Source of the DNA: Paramecium primaurelia
Lineage: Eukaryota; Ciliophora; Oligohymenophorea; Peniculida; Parameciidae
Length of the DNA stretch: 64,000 bases
Assembly: GCA_905182975.1 (NCBI GenBank)
Contig: CAJJDM010000020.1
Coordinates: 62,001-126,000, forward strand
Direction: 5' to 3'
Under the pieces are notes generated by a model. The model searched no databases, had not been told where the DNA came from, and worked only from the letters and a program-made list of their open reading frames with translations. How positions within the stretch are numbered: position 1 is the stretch's first letter; each line of letters opens with the position of its first letter. A program made the translations under genes and the position numbers. Below are positions 36,139 through 48,600 of the stretch, piece after piece.

Positions 36139-38088
36139 TCACTTAAGGCCTTTTAATATATTAAAATTAAATACTGCTCCTTTTTTCAAACATTCACATT
36201 CTAATCCAATATATCCACTTTGAGTTATTTATTTCTATCCATCAATCACAGCATCAAAAAGATCTAACTATAATGAACCTTTATAATTAGAACAATATTA
36301 AATGACTTTTATTGGATTTTCACTTATGCCATTTTAATGTTCATAAATCCATTTAATAGCAGGAGTAAGAGCAGATGAAGTCAAAACAGTTTAATCACCA
36401 ACAGCATAAGTTGTAAAATTGGGGAAATAAAAATCTTATTTATCTAATACTTCATGATAAGGATTCTTTAAATATTTGAATTAATATTCAGTCTAAGCAA
36501 AACCTCCATATAAAACTATAAATGGAACTTCAGGATTTTATAATGTGTTTAATGGATTTGATTAGTAGTTTTAATAATATTATGATATTAATGTACCATT
36601 AATAGTATACTTATCTAACAATTCCTTTATATCTTAAGCAGTAAATTGTTTATTTTCAATTTCAATAAAATGTTCCTTTAAATCTTACAAATGAATCAAA
36701 CATTCAGATTTAAAGTCAGTTAAGTTAGTACATAATTCATTAGGATTTGGAAACCAAGATAAAGCTGTTACGTTATTTGTTTTTTTTTCTATAAAATCTT
36801 TTTCTTATTGAATTCTTTTCAAAATTTCTTACATCCATGGTTCATTCTAATATTAGAAGAATGCAAGTTTAGGATAAATATCAACTTAACTTGAAGCTGA
36901 ATTAATAGCTTTATTTTAATTGAAATAATTGATTCCTACAGTCATTCCTAAAAATGTGTCTAAAAAGGAAGGATCACCTCCCAAATGTGCTCTAATAGCT
37001 TTAGATGATCCTAAATAAGGTGCTCCCATTGTCATAATGGTGGCAATTGAATCCTATTTTTATTATTTAGTCATTTCTCCTAGTAGATTAAGAGTATGAA
37101 GAGAACCCAAAGAATGAGTTAAAATAGTAACTTTTTTTCCTGTTATTTTATTTAGATTTGAAATGCTCTTACTAATTAATTATTTGGCCTCAGATTACTA
37201 AATACCTTTTCTATAATCATAAGGAATAGCTTAGAATAGAAGTCCACTTACATATCCCATGTTCTTCAATAAATCTCCAATATTAAGAAATCCTTTATAA
37301 TCACACATCATATATTTGATTATATAGTCATCAGTCATCTCTTTGATTCCACCTAGACCACATTCATTATATTTTTATGTGCTTGGTGTATTACCATAAT
37401 AAGTTACCTATAATATTACATAATATTTATACTTTAAGTCCAGGAGTTTCTTTATGTTTTTAAGTTACACTATCATATTTCAATTCCATTAAATTACCAA
37501 AACAATGATCTTTGGAACTAGTTTATATAACACCTACAGTGCTTGTTGTTGTAGAAATCCAAAGTCTATATTCTGAATCAGGTTTAGAATACCAAAAATA
37601 CCATGAATTACATGTTTACCAACCACAACTCTCAAAAATTTCAGGACTTTCTTTCTATAATTTTTCACAATCTATTTCAATCTATTATTATATTGATTCA
37701 ATACTTCTAAAGAAGTTCCTGCCAACCCTGGAACTAAAATGACTGGAGCACATGGACCTTTTATGAATTCATTAACAATCTATTCGTAGCTCCATTTTTT
37801 AGGATCTTTTCCATTTAAACATATATTTTTTGATTCAGCAAATAAAGATTGTAATTTAAGTACTCTTTCTTATTCATCTGCTTCAATTTATTGTTTCATC
37901 ATTTAATGGCTAACTCATTTTATTTTATAATACTTATCCTATAATAATGATCGTCTATTTGATGATGTTATAAAAAAAGTGTGAGCATCTGTCCTTTCCA
38001 ACCAAAGAGCAGTATCGGTATTGTCATAAAACATAGGAATTGATACAAGTACTAAACACACAGCTACAAGTATATAAATCACTCTCAT
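36139..38088 (-). CDS. LCAT/PDAT-family acyltransferase or lipase, secreted
   Basis: A 625-residue alpha/beta-hydrolase of the lecithin:cholesterol acyltransferase family. N-terminal signal sequence MRVIYILVAVCLVLVS. Family blocks seen in order: PVILVPGLAGTSLE, FESCGW, EYRLWIST, HCFGNLMELKYD, GLLFQAIPYDYR, the serine-nucleophile elbow VTILTHSLGSLH, MGAPYLGSSKAI, NVTALSWFPNP and the aspartate region AVGDQTVLTSSA. The terminal block SGYIGLECECLKKGAV is rich in Cys. Introns: 37910-37933, 37682-37704, 37408-37432; exons sum to 626 codons. The enzyme would transfer or hydrolyse acyl chains of phospholipids in the secretory or phagocytic pathway; specificity is not predictable. Confidence 0.9.
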
Positions 38089-38606
38089 TATTGATATTAT
38101 AAAATAATTTTTCAAGCCTTTTCTAAATTAAATTCCATATATAATTTATTTTTAAATATTTGCAATTATATTGCTATTTAATGTCGTTATCAATGTTCTA
38201 ATTTAAATACCTTATTAATTAGATAAATTGTCATACTTTGACAAATAATTATAAAATATATATTCTTAATTAATTCAAATCAATAACATTTTCTTATTTA
38301 ATATTTATTAAAATAAATAATATAATCATTACAAAACCTTAACTAATAGACTGCTATAAATATGATAATTTTATTTAATCATTAATATTAATAATCACTT
38401 ATTATGATAACCATAGTTTTATTTATGTAATTATGGTGATCATTTATAAATATTATTCTACTAAGTGTAATAAAGATAATTAACTATAGTTTTTATTCAC
38501 AATTTTTTTCAATATAAGTAAAGGAATAAGAGAAAAATATTTAAATGCATAACATTAATCCCATTCTAAATTAATTAATGTGATATAATTTTGGTATAAA
38601 ATAATC
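38089..38606. promoter_or_regulatory. Divergent intergenic region (lipase / histidine kinase 2)
   Basis: 518 bp between two divergent starts, very AT-rich. An in-frame upstream extension for the kinase was not found. Confidence 0.4.
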
Positions 38607-41069
38607 ATGAATATTTGCTTGAACATTTCCATTAATTTGTTGATTGGATCAGATTCTATAATCAGTCTCTCATTGAAAAATTCAAACACTAATTATATAT
38701 TAGCAGGAATAAGATTCTCAATAGCTTTATTGTGTGTAATTTGTCATCTTCTAATCTATAAAAAATTTAAACCTTCAGTATTTACACTTTGCTTATAATT
38801 AATACAATAAATTTAAATGAGTCTAGAAATCAGGTAAGCTTTTTCAAATTTAGATTCTTATCGATTTTATATCTATTTGCTACTGTTATATAAAGAACAA
38901 TCAAATTAATAACACAAATATTTGTAATATACTTCAATAGTATATTGTATGATACAAATTTAAATCAATAATACCTTAATACATCAATACATCTTAACAA
39001 CCTTAATTTTAATTTTAATAATCCTGATAAAATTGTTGAGTTTAAAATAAATAAATCAAAAATAAGCTACTTCAAATGAAGTATTACATTCTTATATTAC
39101 AGTACCTGCAGAATAGATTATGACAAATAGAAAAATTGATTTAATGTAAAAAGATGAATTAATTTGCATAACAAATCAAATTAAATAAGGAATAATATAT
39201 TTATCATCATCTTTAGACCTTTTATACATCAATCAAAAAGCATCTAAGATTTTAACAGCTTAAACTGATGATTAAGCAATGTTATAATTCTAAAAATTTA
39301 TATTACAGTAAATCTATATAAAAATTTTAGAGGTTTAGAGTAAGAAGAATCTTTAACTAAGTAACATAAAGAAATTCAATGTCTTACATCATAAAAACAA
39401 TTACCACAGAAGGCTGATAGTAAAATGATAGAATCTATAATTGCATCAGCAGAAAAACAACTTAAGAGATATTCATCTCTTAGTGAGAAGTTATTAGAGT
39501 AGTAATTCAAATATAAAAAACAAAAAACAAATCTTTTATCAAAACATGATTTTAAATAGTTGCTTTTATCACTTTTTAATGAATCATAAATTTCTTCTCT
39601 GTAAGTATTTTTGTTACTGTAGTTTAGAACATAGGAGTTTTGTCAAAGCTAATAAATTAATAGTTCATTTCAATATTAATAATCATGATAAAACTATAGA
39701 GATTACTTTCTGTAAAATGATTAATTTACAAAGCTAAATTTGTTATTTAGTATTGTTTTAAGATATCACAAAAATAGAGAAGTAATAATTGTTTCTTTAG
39801 AAATATAAATTCCAAACCTTACATTTCAATTCATTTTCTCATGAATTACGTACTCCTTTGAATTGTTCATTAAATTTATTATAAGCTTTAAAAAATTAAC
39901 CTATTTAATTAAATCTTATTTAATAATATATTAACCCTTCAATAGTATCCAATAAATTACTAATGCATTAAATTAATGATATTTTAGATTATGCTTAATT
40001 CGGTTTAGGAACATTTCATTTAAATATTCAAGAATTTTTAATTAAAGACATATATAAATAATTAGAAGAATATTATTTAGATATTTGTTAAAGCAAAGGA
40101 ATTAAATTAATTTTTAAAATTGAAGATGGATTAGAAAACATTAAAATTAATAGTGACTCTGAAAGAATACTTTAATTGCTTGTCAATTTAATTAATAATT
40201 CATTAAAATTTACAGAACGTGATAATACAATTTGTCTTTCTGTTAAAAAAAAATAGAAATCATCTGGAATGATAAATTTTATTAAATTTATTGTACATGA
40301 TACTGGTAGAGGAATTTCAAAAATAAATTTGGATGCTATTAATAATATTCTTAGTTAAAATATTGATGATAGTATATATGATTAATTGAGAAATTTTACA
40401 ACCAAATATTTAGGATTAGGTTTTTCTATTGGAATGAAAATGAGTCAAGAATTAGCATATTCAAAAAAGTCATATTTCAAAATTAGAAGTAGAGAGGGAG
40501 AATATACTAAAATTAGTTTTAGAGTTAATAATTAAATTAATTCAATTGCTAGATCTCTTTAAGGATCTACAATAAAATTAGATTATATAGGAGAGACAGA
40601 AAATTAAAATGATGAAAATGCTATTGTTGAAGATCATTAAATGCCTTTATGGAATTAAACATTCTTTAGTTAAAGATAAATTTAAAATGATACCATTCCA
40701 TCAATTCTTATTTGCGATGATGTACCATTTAATTTATTGTCTTTAAATTTATTAATTAAGAATATAGGATTTGAAAGTGATATGGTTTATAATGGATATG
40801 AAGCAATTAATAGAGTTTAAAATAGATAAAAAATGCATTAAATGCAATATAAATTAATTTTGATGGATATAGAGATGGCAGGGTTGAATGGTTATCAAAC
40901 ATCAATACAATTATTAGAAATTGACAATAAGCTGAATATAGTAATGTGTTCTGCTTATGATTCTGAAAATAATATACTTAGTGCATTAGAGAGTGGAATG
41001 AAAGATATCTTAATTAAACCTGTAAGATTTGAATAATTAAGATAATTGATTTCTAAATATATAAAATGA
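38607..41069 (+). CDS. Second membrane hybrid histidine kinase with receiver
   Basis: An 805-residue hybrid sensor kinase, same architecture as the gene at 15.96 kb but divergent in sequence. The N-terminal membrane region includes AGIRFSIALLCVICHLLIY and LTTLILILIILIKLL. A PAS-like segment follows (LDLLYINQKASKILTA, then YLVLFQDITK), then the phospho-acceptor helix FSHELRTPLN, N box DSERILQLLVNLINNSLKFT, G1 VHDTGRGIS and a poor G2 box (YLGLGFSIG). The receiver has PSILICDDVPFN, phospho-Asp in LILMDIEMAGLNGYQ, MCSAYDSEN and ILIKPVRFE. Introns: 39308-39330 and 39601-39622. The weak G2 box suggests altered ATP-lid behaviour, but other motifs are intact. Its stop lies 3 bp from the stop of the convergent TGS1-like gene. 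Confidence 0.9.
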
Positions 41070-41072
41070 TTA

Positions 41073-42610
41073 TCAATTACATAAATTTAATTTTTCATTA
41101 CTAATTCCAACTAAATCGAAGTTATATAAATCTTAACTTTCTAAAATACATACATCCTCTTTTTAAGATAAACCACTTAAACTATATGAATACTTTTAAC
41201 TAAATTCAAATTCCTCTGATTCATGAATTAAATTGTTAGAATCTCTAAATTTAGAATTTATTTATGAATAATCTCTATATTTAAATCTTTATAATACTTT
41301 GAAAGTTTCTAGTATAATAAAAATGCATAATCATTATAATCTAACTTATATTTTTCACAAACTGCTATTAAAAATTAATCAAAATTATATTTGTAACTTT
41401 AAGCTTATAATAATTCATAAGTTAATTATAAATTACCTAAATTTATTATTACTAATAATTTTACCAATTTTATCATTCAATTATGCAATAACCTAATAAA
41501 ATCCATCTTTATTTGTTTCCTAATTTGTCAATTAAGTAGTTAATAATTATTTCAACTCTTCTCTTGAAACATTGGCTACTTTCCCATAATATACAATATT
41601 ATACACATGAGTGCCTTAAATATATATTTTTTCAATCTCTAATGAACAATGAGATTATTATTTATTAGTATTTCGATATTGTTAATTTATATTTAATAGT
41701 AAAGGTAATTAAGAATAGTCTATTTGAGCTGGAAATTAAATAATTAAATTTTCTATTTAATCAGAGATTAGATTCAATAATTCCTTAAGATTTGGACTGC
41801 AATCTTTTATAATATCTTTACAAATTTATTGATCATTATTAATAGTTGGATTAATAAAAATGCTATCAAATGGTAGATTCTTTTTTAATTTGAAAATATC
41901 AGCATTAATTATTTCTACTTTTGGATTTGGTAATTCTAAATTAAATGCACTTTAATCACAATTTTATTTAGTTTACAAACAAGAATCAGTATTAATATCA
42001 ATAGCAATTACAAAGTCTAAGTATTTTGTAAACTATTTTTTATTAATTATAATTATACTTAAACAGTATTTCCACCATTTCCACATCCATATTCTGCTAA
42101 TGTTGTAATTTAATCTTTTATACGACAAGCAATATATTTAGCAGTTAAATCTTGAAATTAACTCTTTTGAATTAATTCATTATTAATTTTTTATTCAAAA
42201 AGTCTTGATTTTTTCAAATCTGAAGTTTGTATTATCTTTGTTTTTAAATCTATTTATGTGATCTTTGCAAAAATTGATTCTCCACTTTAATTATTTCTTA
42301 ACAAGAATAATTAATTTTGGGAATAATTGTTTTCGAAAGTTGTGATTGCAAAACTACTAACTATTGGAGATGCAACACTTACTTTTTATCTTTAAGACTC
42401 AGAATTATTTGAGTTTAATATGTTCAATTAAGATGAAGCATAATGTTTACTCCCATCTAAACCAGATTTATTTATTGAATTTCGAACTTTAGAAGTTTAT
42501 ATAGTTCTATTTTGTTCCATATTATTGATCTTTTTAAAGCAGCCACAAAAATATCCTAAATCATCATATACATCTTCTGGTTTATGAGAATTCTTGATAT
42601 TGTTACTCAT
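41073..42610 (-). CDS. TGS1-like methyltransferase with degenerate catalytic motif
   Basis: A 486-residue protein with the Rossmann core of trimethylguanosine synthase (RNA cap guanine-N2 methyltransferase). SAM-binding motifs match well: AEYGCGNGGNTVQF, VIAIDINTD and VEIINADIFKL, in the TGS1 order. The catalytic motif IV, LSPPWGGP in TGS1, reads IFINPTINNDQQ here, losing the second proline and the tryptophan that stacks on the cap. A CGCF phrase sits near the N-terminus. Introns: 42033-42058 (which restores the GGNTVQF phrase), 41437-41464 and 41275-41297; exons sum to 487 codons. The C-terminal third (YELLQAQSYKYNFDQF onward) is family-unlike. Probably a divergent or inactive paralogue; another TGS1 gene elsewhere would be expected. 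Confidence 0.75.
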
Positions 42611-42671
42611 ATTTAAATATTATTCAAAGGAAATTTAAAATATTTACAATTAATTTATATATATATTGATC

Positions 42672-45600
42672 TCACAATATAGATTAATATAAGTTTAATA
42701 CTTTTGTTCCAGTTAATGAAATATTAATCACTTGATAAAGGGATACCTAAATAAATTTATTATTTTTATACTTTATAAATGATGTTCAACACACCCAAAG
42801 GATACAATGCATTATCATAATCAAATTATCTATCTATTATCCATTATCTTGCTATTTTAGTATCTCCAATTATAATTTAGTGATCACTTACTTATACTTC
42901 AACTAATTTAGTTTTAGTCATCATAAAATCAATCTAAAATATAAATAAAATATATATACTTATTCTAATTCTAATTTCATATTATAAATTGATTCATCTA
43001 ATACTTTGAATCCTAATTTTGATGATCTTCTAGATGAATATTCAATTAAATTTAAGTTTTCATTTTCTTATATTTGAATTAACATTTATTGTAAATGAAT
43101 CAATTTCTTTAAATGTTGATTTTAATTTATAGTTTATTAAATGCTAGTATTTTCATTAGTATATATTTAAATCAATCTTTACCTACAATTTTCCTTTAAT
43201 TAAAATGCATCATCTTTTGTTATCTTGAACATCTAAGTGCTATTGGATAAACTTTCAAATTATTCTATGTCATATTCAGTTTAAGTTGATCCATCTGAAA
43301 ATAAATTTTGAAATTTAATTTAGTCTCTCTTTTTAGCAATTTCTAATTCTTAAAGTAATTTTTAATATAGAGATTCTTCAAACCCAATTTAACTTTTTAA
43401 TTATTAATTCTTGCTATGTACTGTTGCATACTATATTTCTAATCTATCTTTTTCTTATTGAGTTTCACTAATTTCTTTAGCTATAGATTAAACTAAGGCT
43501 TATTTTTCTTAATTTTCCATTTCTGCATGTTCTAAATCTGCCTAAATATCTTGTAAATATTATAATTTATTTTCTTTTTCATTCTCTAAATTCTCTACTT
43601 ATTCAGCTAATTATCTTCCTTCTTGAGAATATAAAGCCATTCTATTTCTTAATTGTAAAAGTTTTTAATCACTCTCAACCAAATTTTTGTAAAGTGTTTA
43701 TAAGTAATCCTTCTTTTCTTTCAATTTATTTTTAGTATTACCTTCTTATTCATAAAGTTCTTATGTTTCTATTTCTAACTAATATATTCTTTATAAAACA
43801 TTAACTTTTTCAGATTCTAAATCTGATTATTTTGTAAATATTGCTTAAAGTTCAAATTCTATTTATTCTACACTTTATCTTCTTGTATCTAATTCTTTAG
43901 CTAATCTATTTTCTTTTTCAGCCCAATCCTTTAATTATAAAGATAAAGCATAATGACTTTCAGCAGTCGATTTAATTTTATTTTGCAAATCCTTCAACAA
44001 TTCACTTTCCTTTGTGAATTTTTCTTACAATTCCAATAATAAAGGATCATCATCCATAAAGAAACTTGGCTATACAGACATCTTAGATTAAAACATAGAA
44101 GGAATCATACTATTTCTTTCATGCTATTATTATTATAAAGTCTATATTGTCATTTCTAATATTTCTATTTTTTTATCTCTATCTTATAATGTTTATTAAA
44201 TTTTATCTGGAGCAAATTGTGAAACTGAAATAGGAATATTTTTGATAACTTATTATTCTTCAGCTTTCTTTTCTGTTGTATCTGGACTCTACTCTACCAA
44301 TTTCTAAAGATCATCCTTCAAATTATTATTACGTGAATTCAAAGAAGTAATCTTATCTTATATATCTTCCTCAATATCTTCATCTTATTATTAAGGTTCT
44401 GCACCTAAAGATCTTTATTTCTTTCTTTTAGATGCCAATTGTTTCTAAACCTCTACAACATCATTATTTGTTTTCTCTAATTCATCTATTAAGTTTTCTT
44501 TCTTCTTTTATAATTATTTTAATTCCTTTTCTTTCAATTATAAAACAGCCTCCATCATCTTAGAGTCTTCATCAACCTTTTTAAATTAATCATTTAATTT
44601 TGTCAATTAATCATTCTTTTCTTCTAATTAAAATTTCATTTCATCTAATTAAGCTGATGCAGAATGAAGATCTTACTCTATATCATTCTTTTCTAATAAT
44701 TTAAATTCAAGTTCCTATCTCTGATCATTATTTATAGTTTCTTATTCTTAAATCTATTATTTAAGTTAATCATCTTCCTCTCTTAATTTTTAAACTTAAT
44801 TTTTCAACTATTCTATAGAGTCTAACATTTCCTATTATGCCATAGATTATTCCATTTTGTCAATTAATTCAGTTTCAAGATCTCTCAATTATATTGATTC
44901 TAATTAATCCTTTAAATCCTTTTCTCTCTAATATTTTTCAATAATTTATTCCTCAATATTTTTAATAAGTTAATTTTAATCCTCCAACTCTCTTTCCTTT
45001 TGTTCCTTCTCTTATTATAATTCTACAAGTAATTTATTTAATTTATCTACATCCTCTTACTTTGTACCCAAGACTTCATTTTTCTTTTCAATTATTGCTA
45101 ACAATTATTATATTTATTCTTCCCTTTCTGGAACTATCCTAAGATTGATTTCAATATCTTATTCATATTTATCAATCTATTCCTTTAAATTTTGATACTA
45201 TTATTATTATTGTAATAACTACTCTTATTCTGTTTTCATTTTTTAAATTTCATCCTTAACCTTTAAAAACTCTTATTCTTAGACCTATTTCTTCTTTAAA
45301 AGATCTTCTAATTCAGCATTAAGTAAATTATAATTCTATTTCTCCTATTCTAAAGTTTCAGCTAATCGTTTTGATTTAGAAGCTACTGCATTAACCAACA
45401 CTTCATCTTTTTTTATTTAATCTTCAAGATTAGCCTTCTTTTCATTCAATTCCTAAAGCAAATGATTATTCTCATCAAGATATTTCTCAGTTTCTGAAAC
45501 TTCTTGGAATATTTTATTCTTCTATTCAATCTTTTATTACAATTCTTATTATAAATTATTTAAAGCTTCTACATTTTATGCATATTATAATTTAGCAGTT

Positions 45601-48600
45601 TCTTTCAATTAATCAATCTCTTTATTTTAAGGTAATAATAAACTGATTTATTCTTATGTAGCTTTATGTTCATCTTATAAGGTTTCATAAGTTTGTTTAT
45701 CATCATTTATCTATTTTGTAAGAGTATCTATTTGTTCACTTAATGTAATATCTTCCAAACTTAGATTTCTATATATCTTCACTTCTTATTCAATTCCTTA
45801 ATTTTCATCTCTTAATTAATTCAAATCAGATTCTAATAATTGTTTCTTTTCATTTTATTAATTTATTTCTTAATTTAATGTTTATAATTATAATTCCAAT
45901 GCTGAATTTATTTGCTGCTTCTAATTTATTTATTCTTCTAATTGCATACATTTATCATTTAAATCTTTTAAATTTTGTTAAATCTAAGCAATTTATTATT
46001 ATATTTATTTTTCAGTTTATTAAAGTTCTTATAATTAAGGCTCTAAAAGTTTAAGTTGATATTATAAATTATTTTATTCTTTATGTAATAAATCTCTTTT
46101 TCCTTTTTACTTTCTATTTTATTATTAGTAAAATTAATTATCTTTATTTAATTTCTAAATCTCATTTTTCTTATCTGCAACTACTGTTTCAAGATCTATA
46201 ATTAAAGAATCATAATTAGCAATTTAATTCTTTAACTATTTCTATGTCTATTTCAAATTATGAACTTTCTTACTCAATTCTAAATTCTCTGATTTTGTTT
46301 TAATTATTTCACTTTGCTCTGGACCTCCAATCTCTTATGGTTAATTTTAATCTTTCTTTGAAATTTCTTATTCAATCATTTTTTTCTAATTTTATTGTAA
46401 TTCTTCAACTAATTCATCAAAATTAGAGTTCTCCTTCTAAAGTTGTTCAATTTGTTACTACTTTTCAATCTATTCTTATTTTAGATCTTGCATTACTTCA
46501 TTTTATTAAAATATTTATTATTTTAATGTTTCTATTTCCAATTACTTATCTTTTTTCTGTTATTAATAGAATTCAAATTCACTATCATCAAGACTCAATT
46601 ATCTCACCTATTCTTACATTTGAGTAATAGAACTTGTCAATTCACTCAAATTGTTATTATGTTCTTAAATCAAAGGATGTTAATGTTAAGCTTTTGGAGA
46701 TGTTTCTGTTTTCATATTACTAACTTTTTCATCTGAATCTTCTTAATAAATATACATTGGCTATTGCAAAATTCTTGAATTCTAATTAGATAATCGAGCC
46801 TCCTTTTATGATAATAACTATTATTTATCTAGGATTCTCAATTCCAAATTTGTTAAAGCTTCATCTAATTCTAAATTCTTTCTAATTAACTCATCTGTTT
46901 GTTATATCTTTTATTAAAGTATTAAATTTTCTTTAGTCTATTTCTCAACTTAAATTTGAATTTCAGCATTCTTAATTTCCATATCTAATTCTTTGGCTCT
47001 TGACTTTTTCTCTTATAACTTATATTCCGAATCACGAATTAAATCCTCAAAAGCTAAATTTTCTTAAACTAATGCTTATATCTCATCCTACAATTACTTA
47101 TTTTACTTTTTGATTACTTTGACATCCTATTGAGCTAATTAATAACCATGAATCTATTTCTTCAAATCTGCTACTTAATTGCGAAGATCTTAATTAATCT
47201 TATCTTTATCAGATAATTCACTATTCAATTAAACAATTTTATTTTTCAATTGATCAATATTCATACTATAACCTTAAAGTACTTATTCCTATTATTGTAA
47301 TTATGTATCTTATTCTTAATCATAAGATTTAATAATCAAACCACTTTCCCTTGGTTCTTGTATATTCGAAATGCTAGAGTCAGCTCCTATTTAAAATTCA
47401 AGATCCTTCATTCTTTATTATTTCTCAGCTAATTTTAATTCTAAATTTGCTACAGTTTCTTCTATTTAGATATTCTTTCTAATTAACTCATCAGCTTTAT
47501 CACAATTATCTTAATATGTCTTAACTAATAAACTATTTCTAACCTCCCTATCCTTTTCATCAATTACCTTTTCTTTTTCAAATACTTTTTGCTATAATTT
47601 TGATAATTCATCATTTAAAGCAGCAATTTATAAATTTTTTTAATGTAATTAATCTTATAATTATTTTTTCTCATTAACACTATCTGATACTCTTTAACTT
47701 AGCAATTCTTAATCTTTATTAAATATACCCTCTAATTATTCTTTTCTCTTGTTCTTTCTTGCTAATGCATCTCTTAATTCTTATATTCTTTTATCTGCTT
47801 CAGTATTACTCTTTAATAAATCCCAAACCTCTTATAACTTTTTACCATCAATTCCTTCCTTACCCCACTATTCTTGAGGTGAAGCAAATCCTTAAGTAGA
47901 TTTTACTTATTAAAGTTTTGGCTCTATTTCCTCATCTACTTTTGCAAACACAGGTTATGATCGTGCTGGATGAAGTTAGTTGGATTCTTATTCAGAAGGA
48001 TTTGGTTCTTTAATGTCTTACTTTTAACTATCTCCATCTATATCCTGTAGAATCTATCCTGTTTACAAAGGAATAGAAATTTAATCATCATTATTGCTAA
48101 CAACTTACTAAACATCACTAATCTCTTATATTGGTTCAACAATTTATGCTTAATTCTACTATTTTATAAATTGTTATTGTGATTAAACTTATTGTTCTTT
48201 TGGTTATTCAATTAATTTAGATTATTAAGCCTATTTGTTTCCTTCTTATAATTAATTTAATAATTAGTCTTTATAATCATTTTTTTCTACAAGTTTCTTT
48301 TCCAATTCCTCAATTAGGTCATCTAAACTTAAATGTTCTCTAACTAATTCATCTGCCTTTTATTATTTTTCTACAAGTTTTTGTCTATTATCCCTTATTT
48401 AGGAATTAGATGAATTAGAGTCATGAATAGATTCTCTTATCTTTTATGACAATTAAGATGCTTATTCATGTTGATTATCCATTCTTTACTATAATTCTTT
48501 ATTTAGTTTAATTTAAGCTTCTAATTGGTCCTCTAATCTTTGCATATCCTTACGTAATTCTGTGTTGACTAATTCTTCTTATTAGTGAAGGAACTATTAA

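Noticed and set aside
35999..36223. Plus-strand ORF of 74 codons near the lipase 3' end
   Set aside because: Antisense to the conserved C-terminal block of the LCAT-type gene and its TGA stop.
37512..37742. Plus-strand ORF of 76 codons
   Set aside because: Antisense to conserved LCAT-family blocks, spanning one of its introns.
38846..38865. GTAAGC...TTTAG segment that looks like an intron in the second histidine kinase
   Set aside because: Removing it breaks the frame; reading through it keeps one frame into the downstream membrane segment and catalytic domain.
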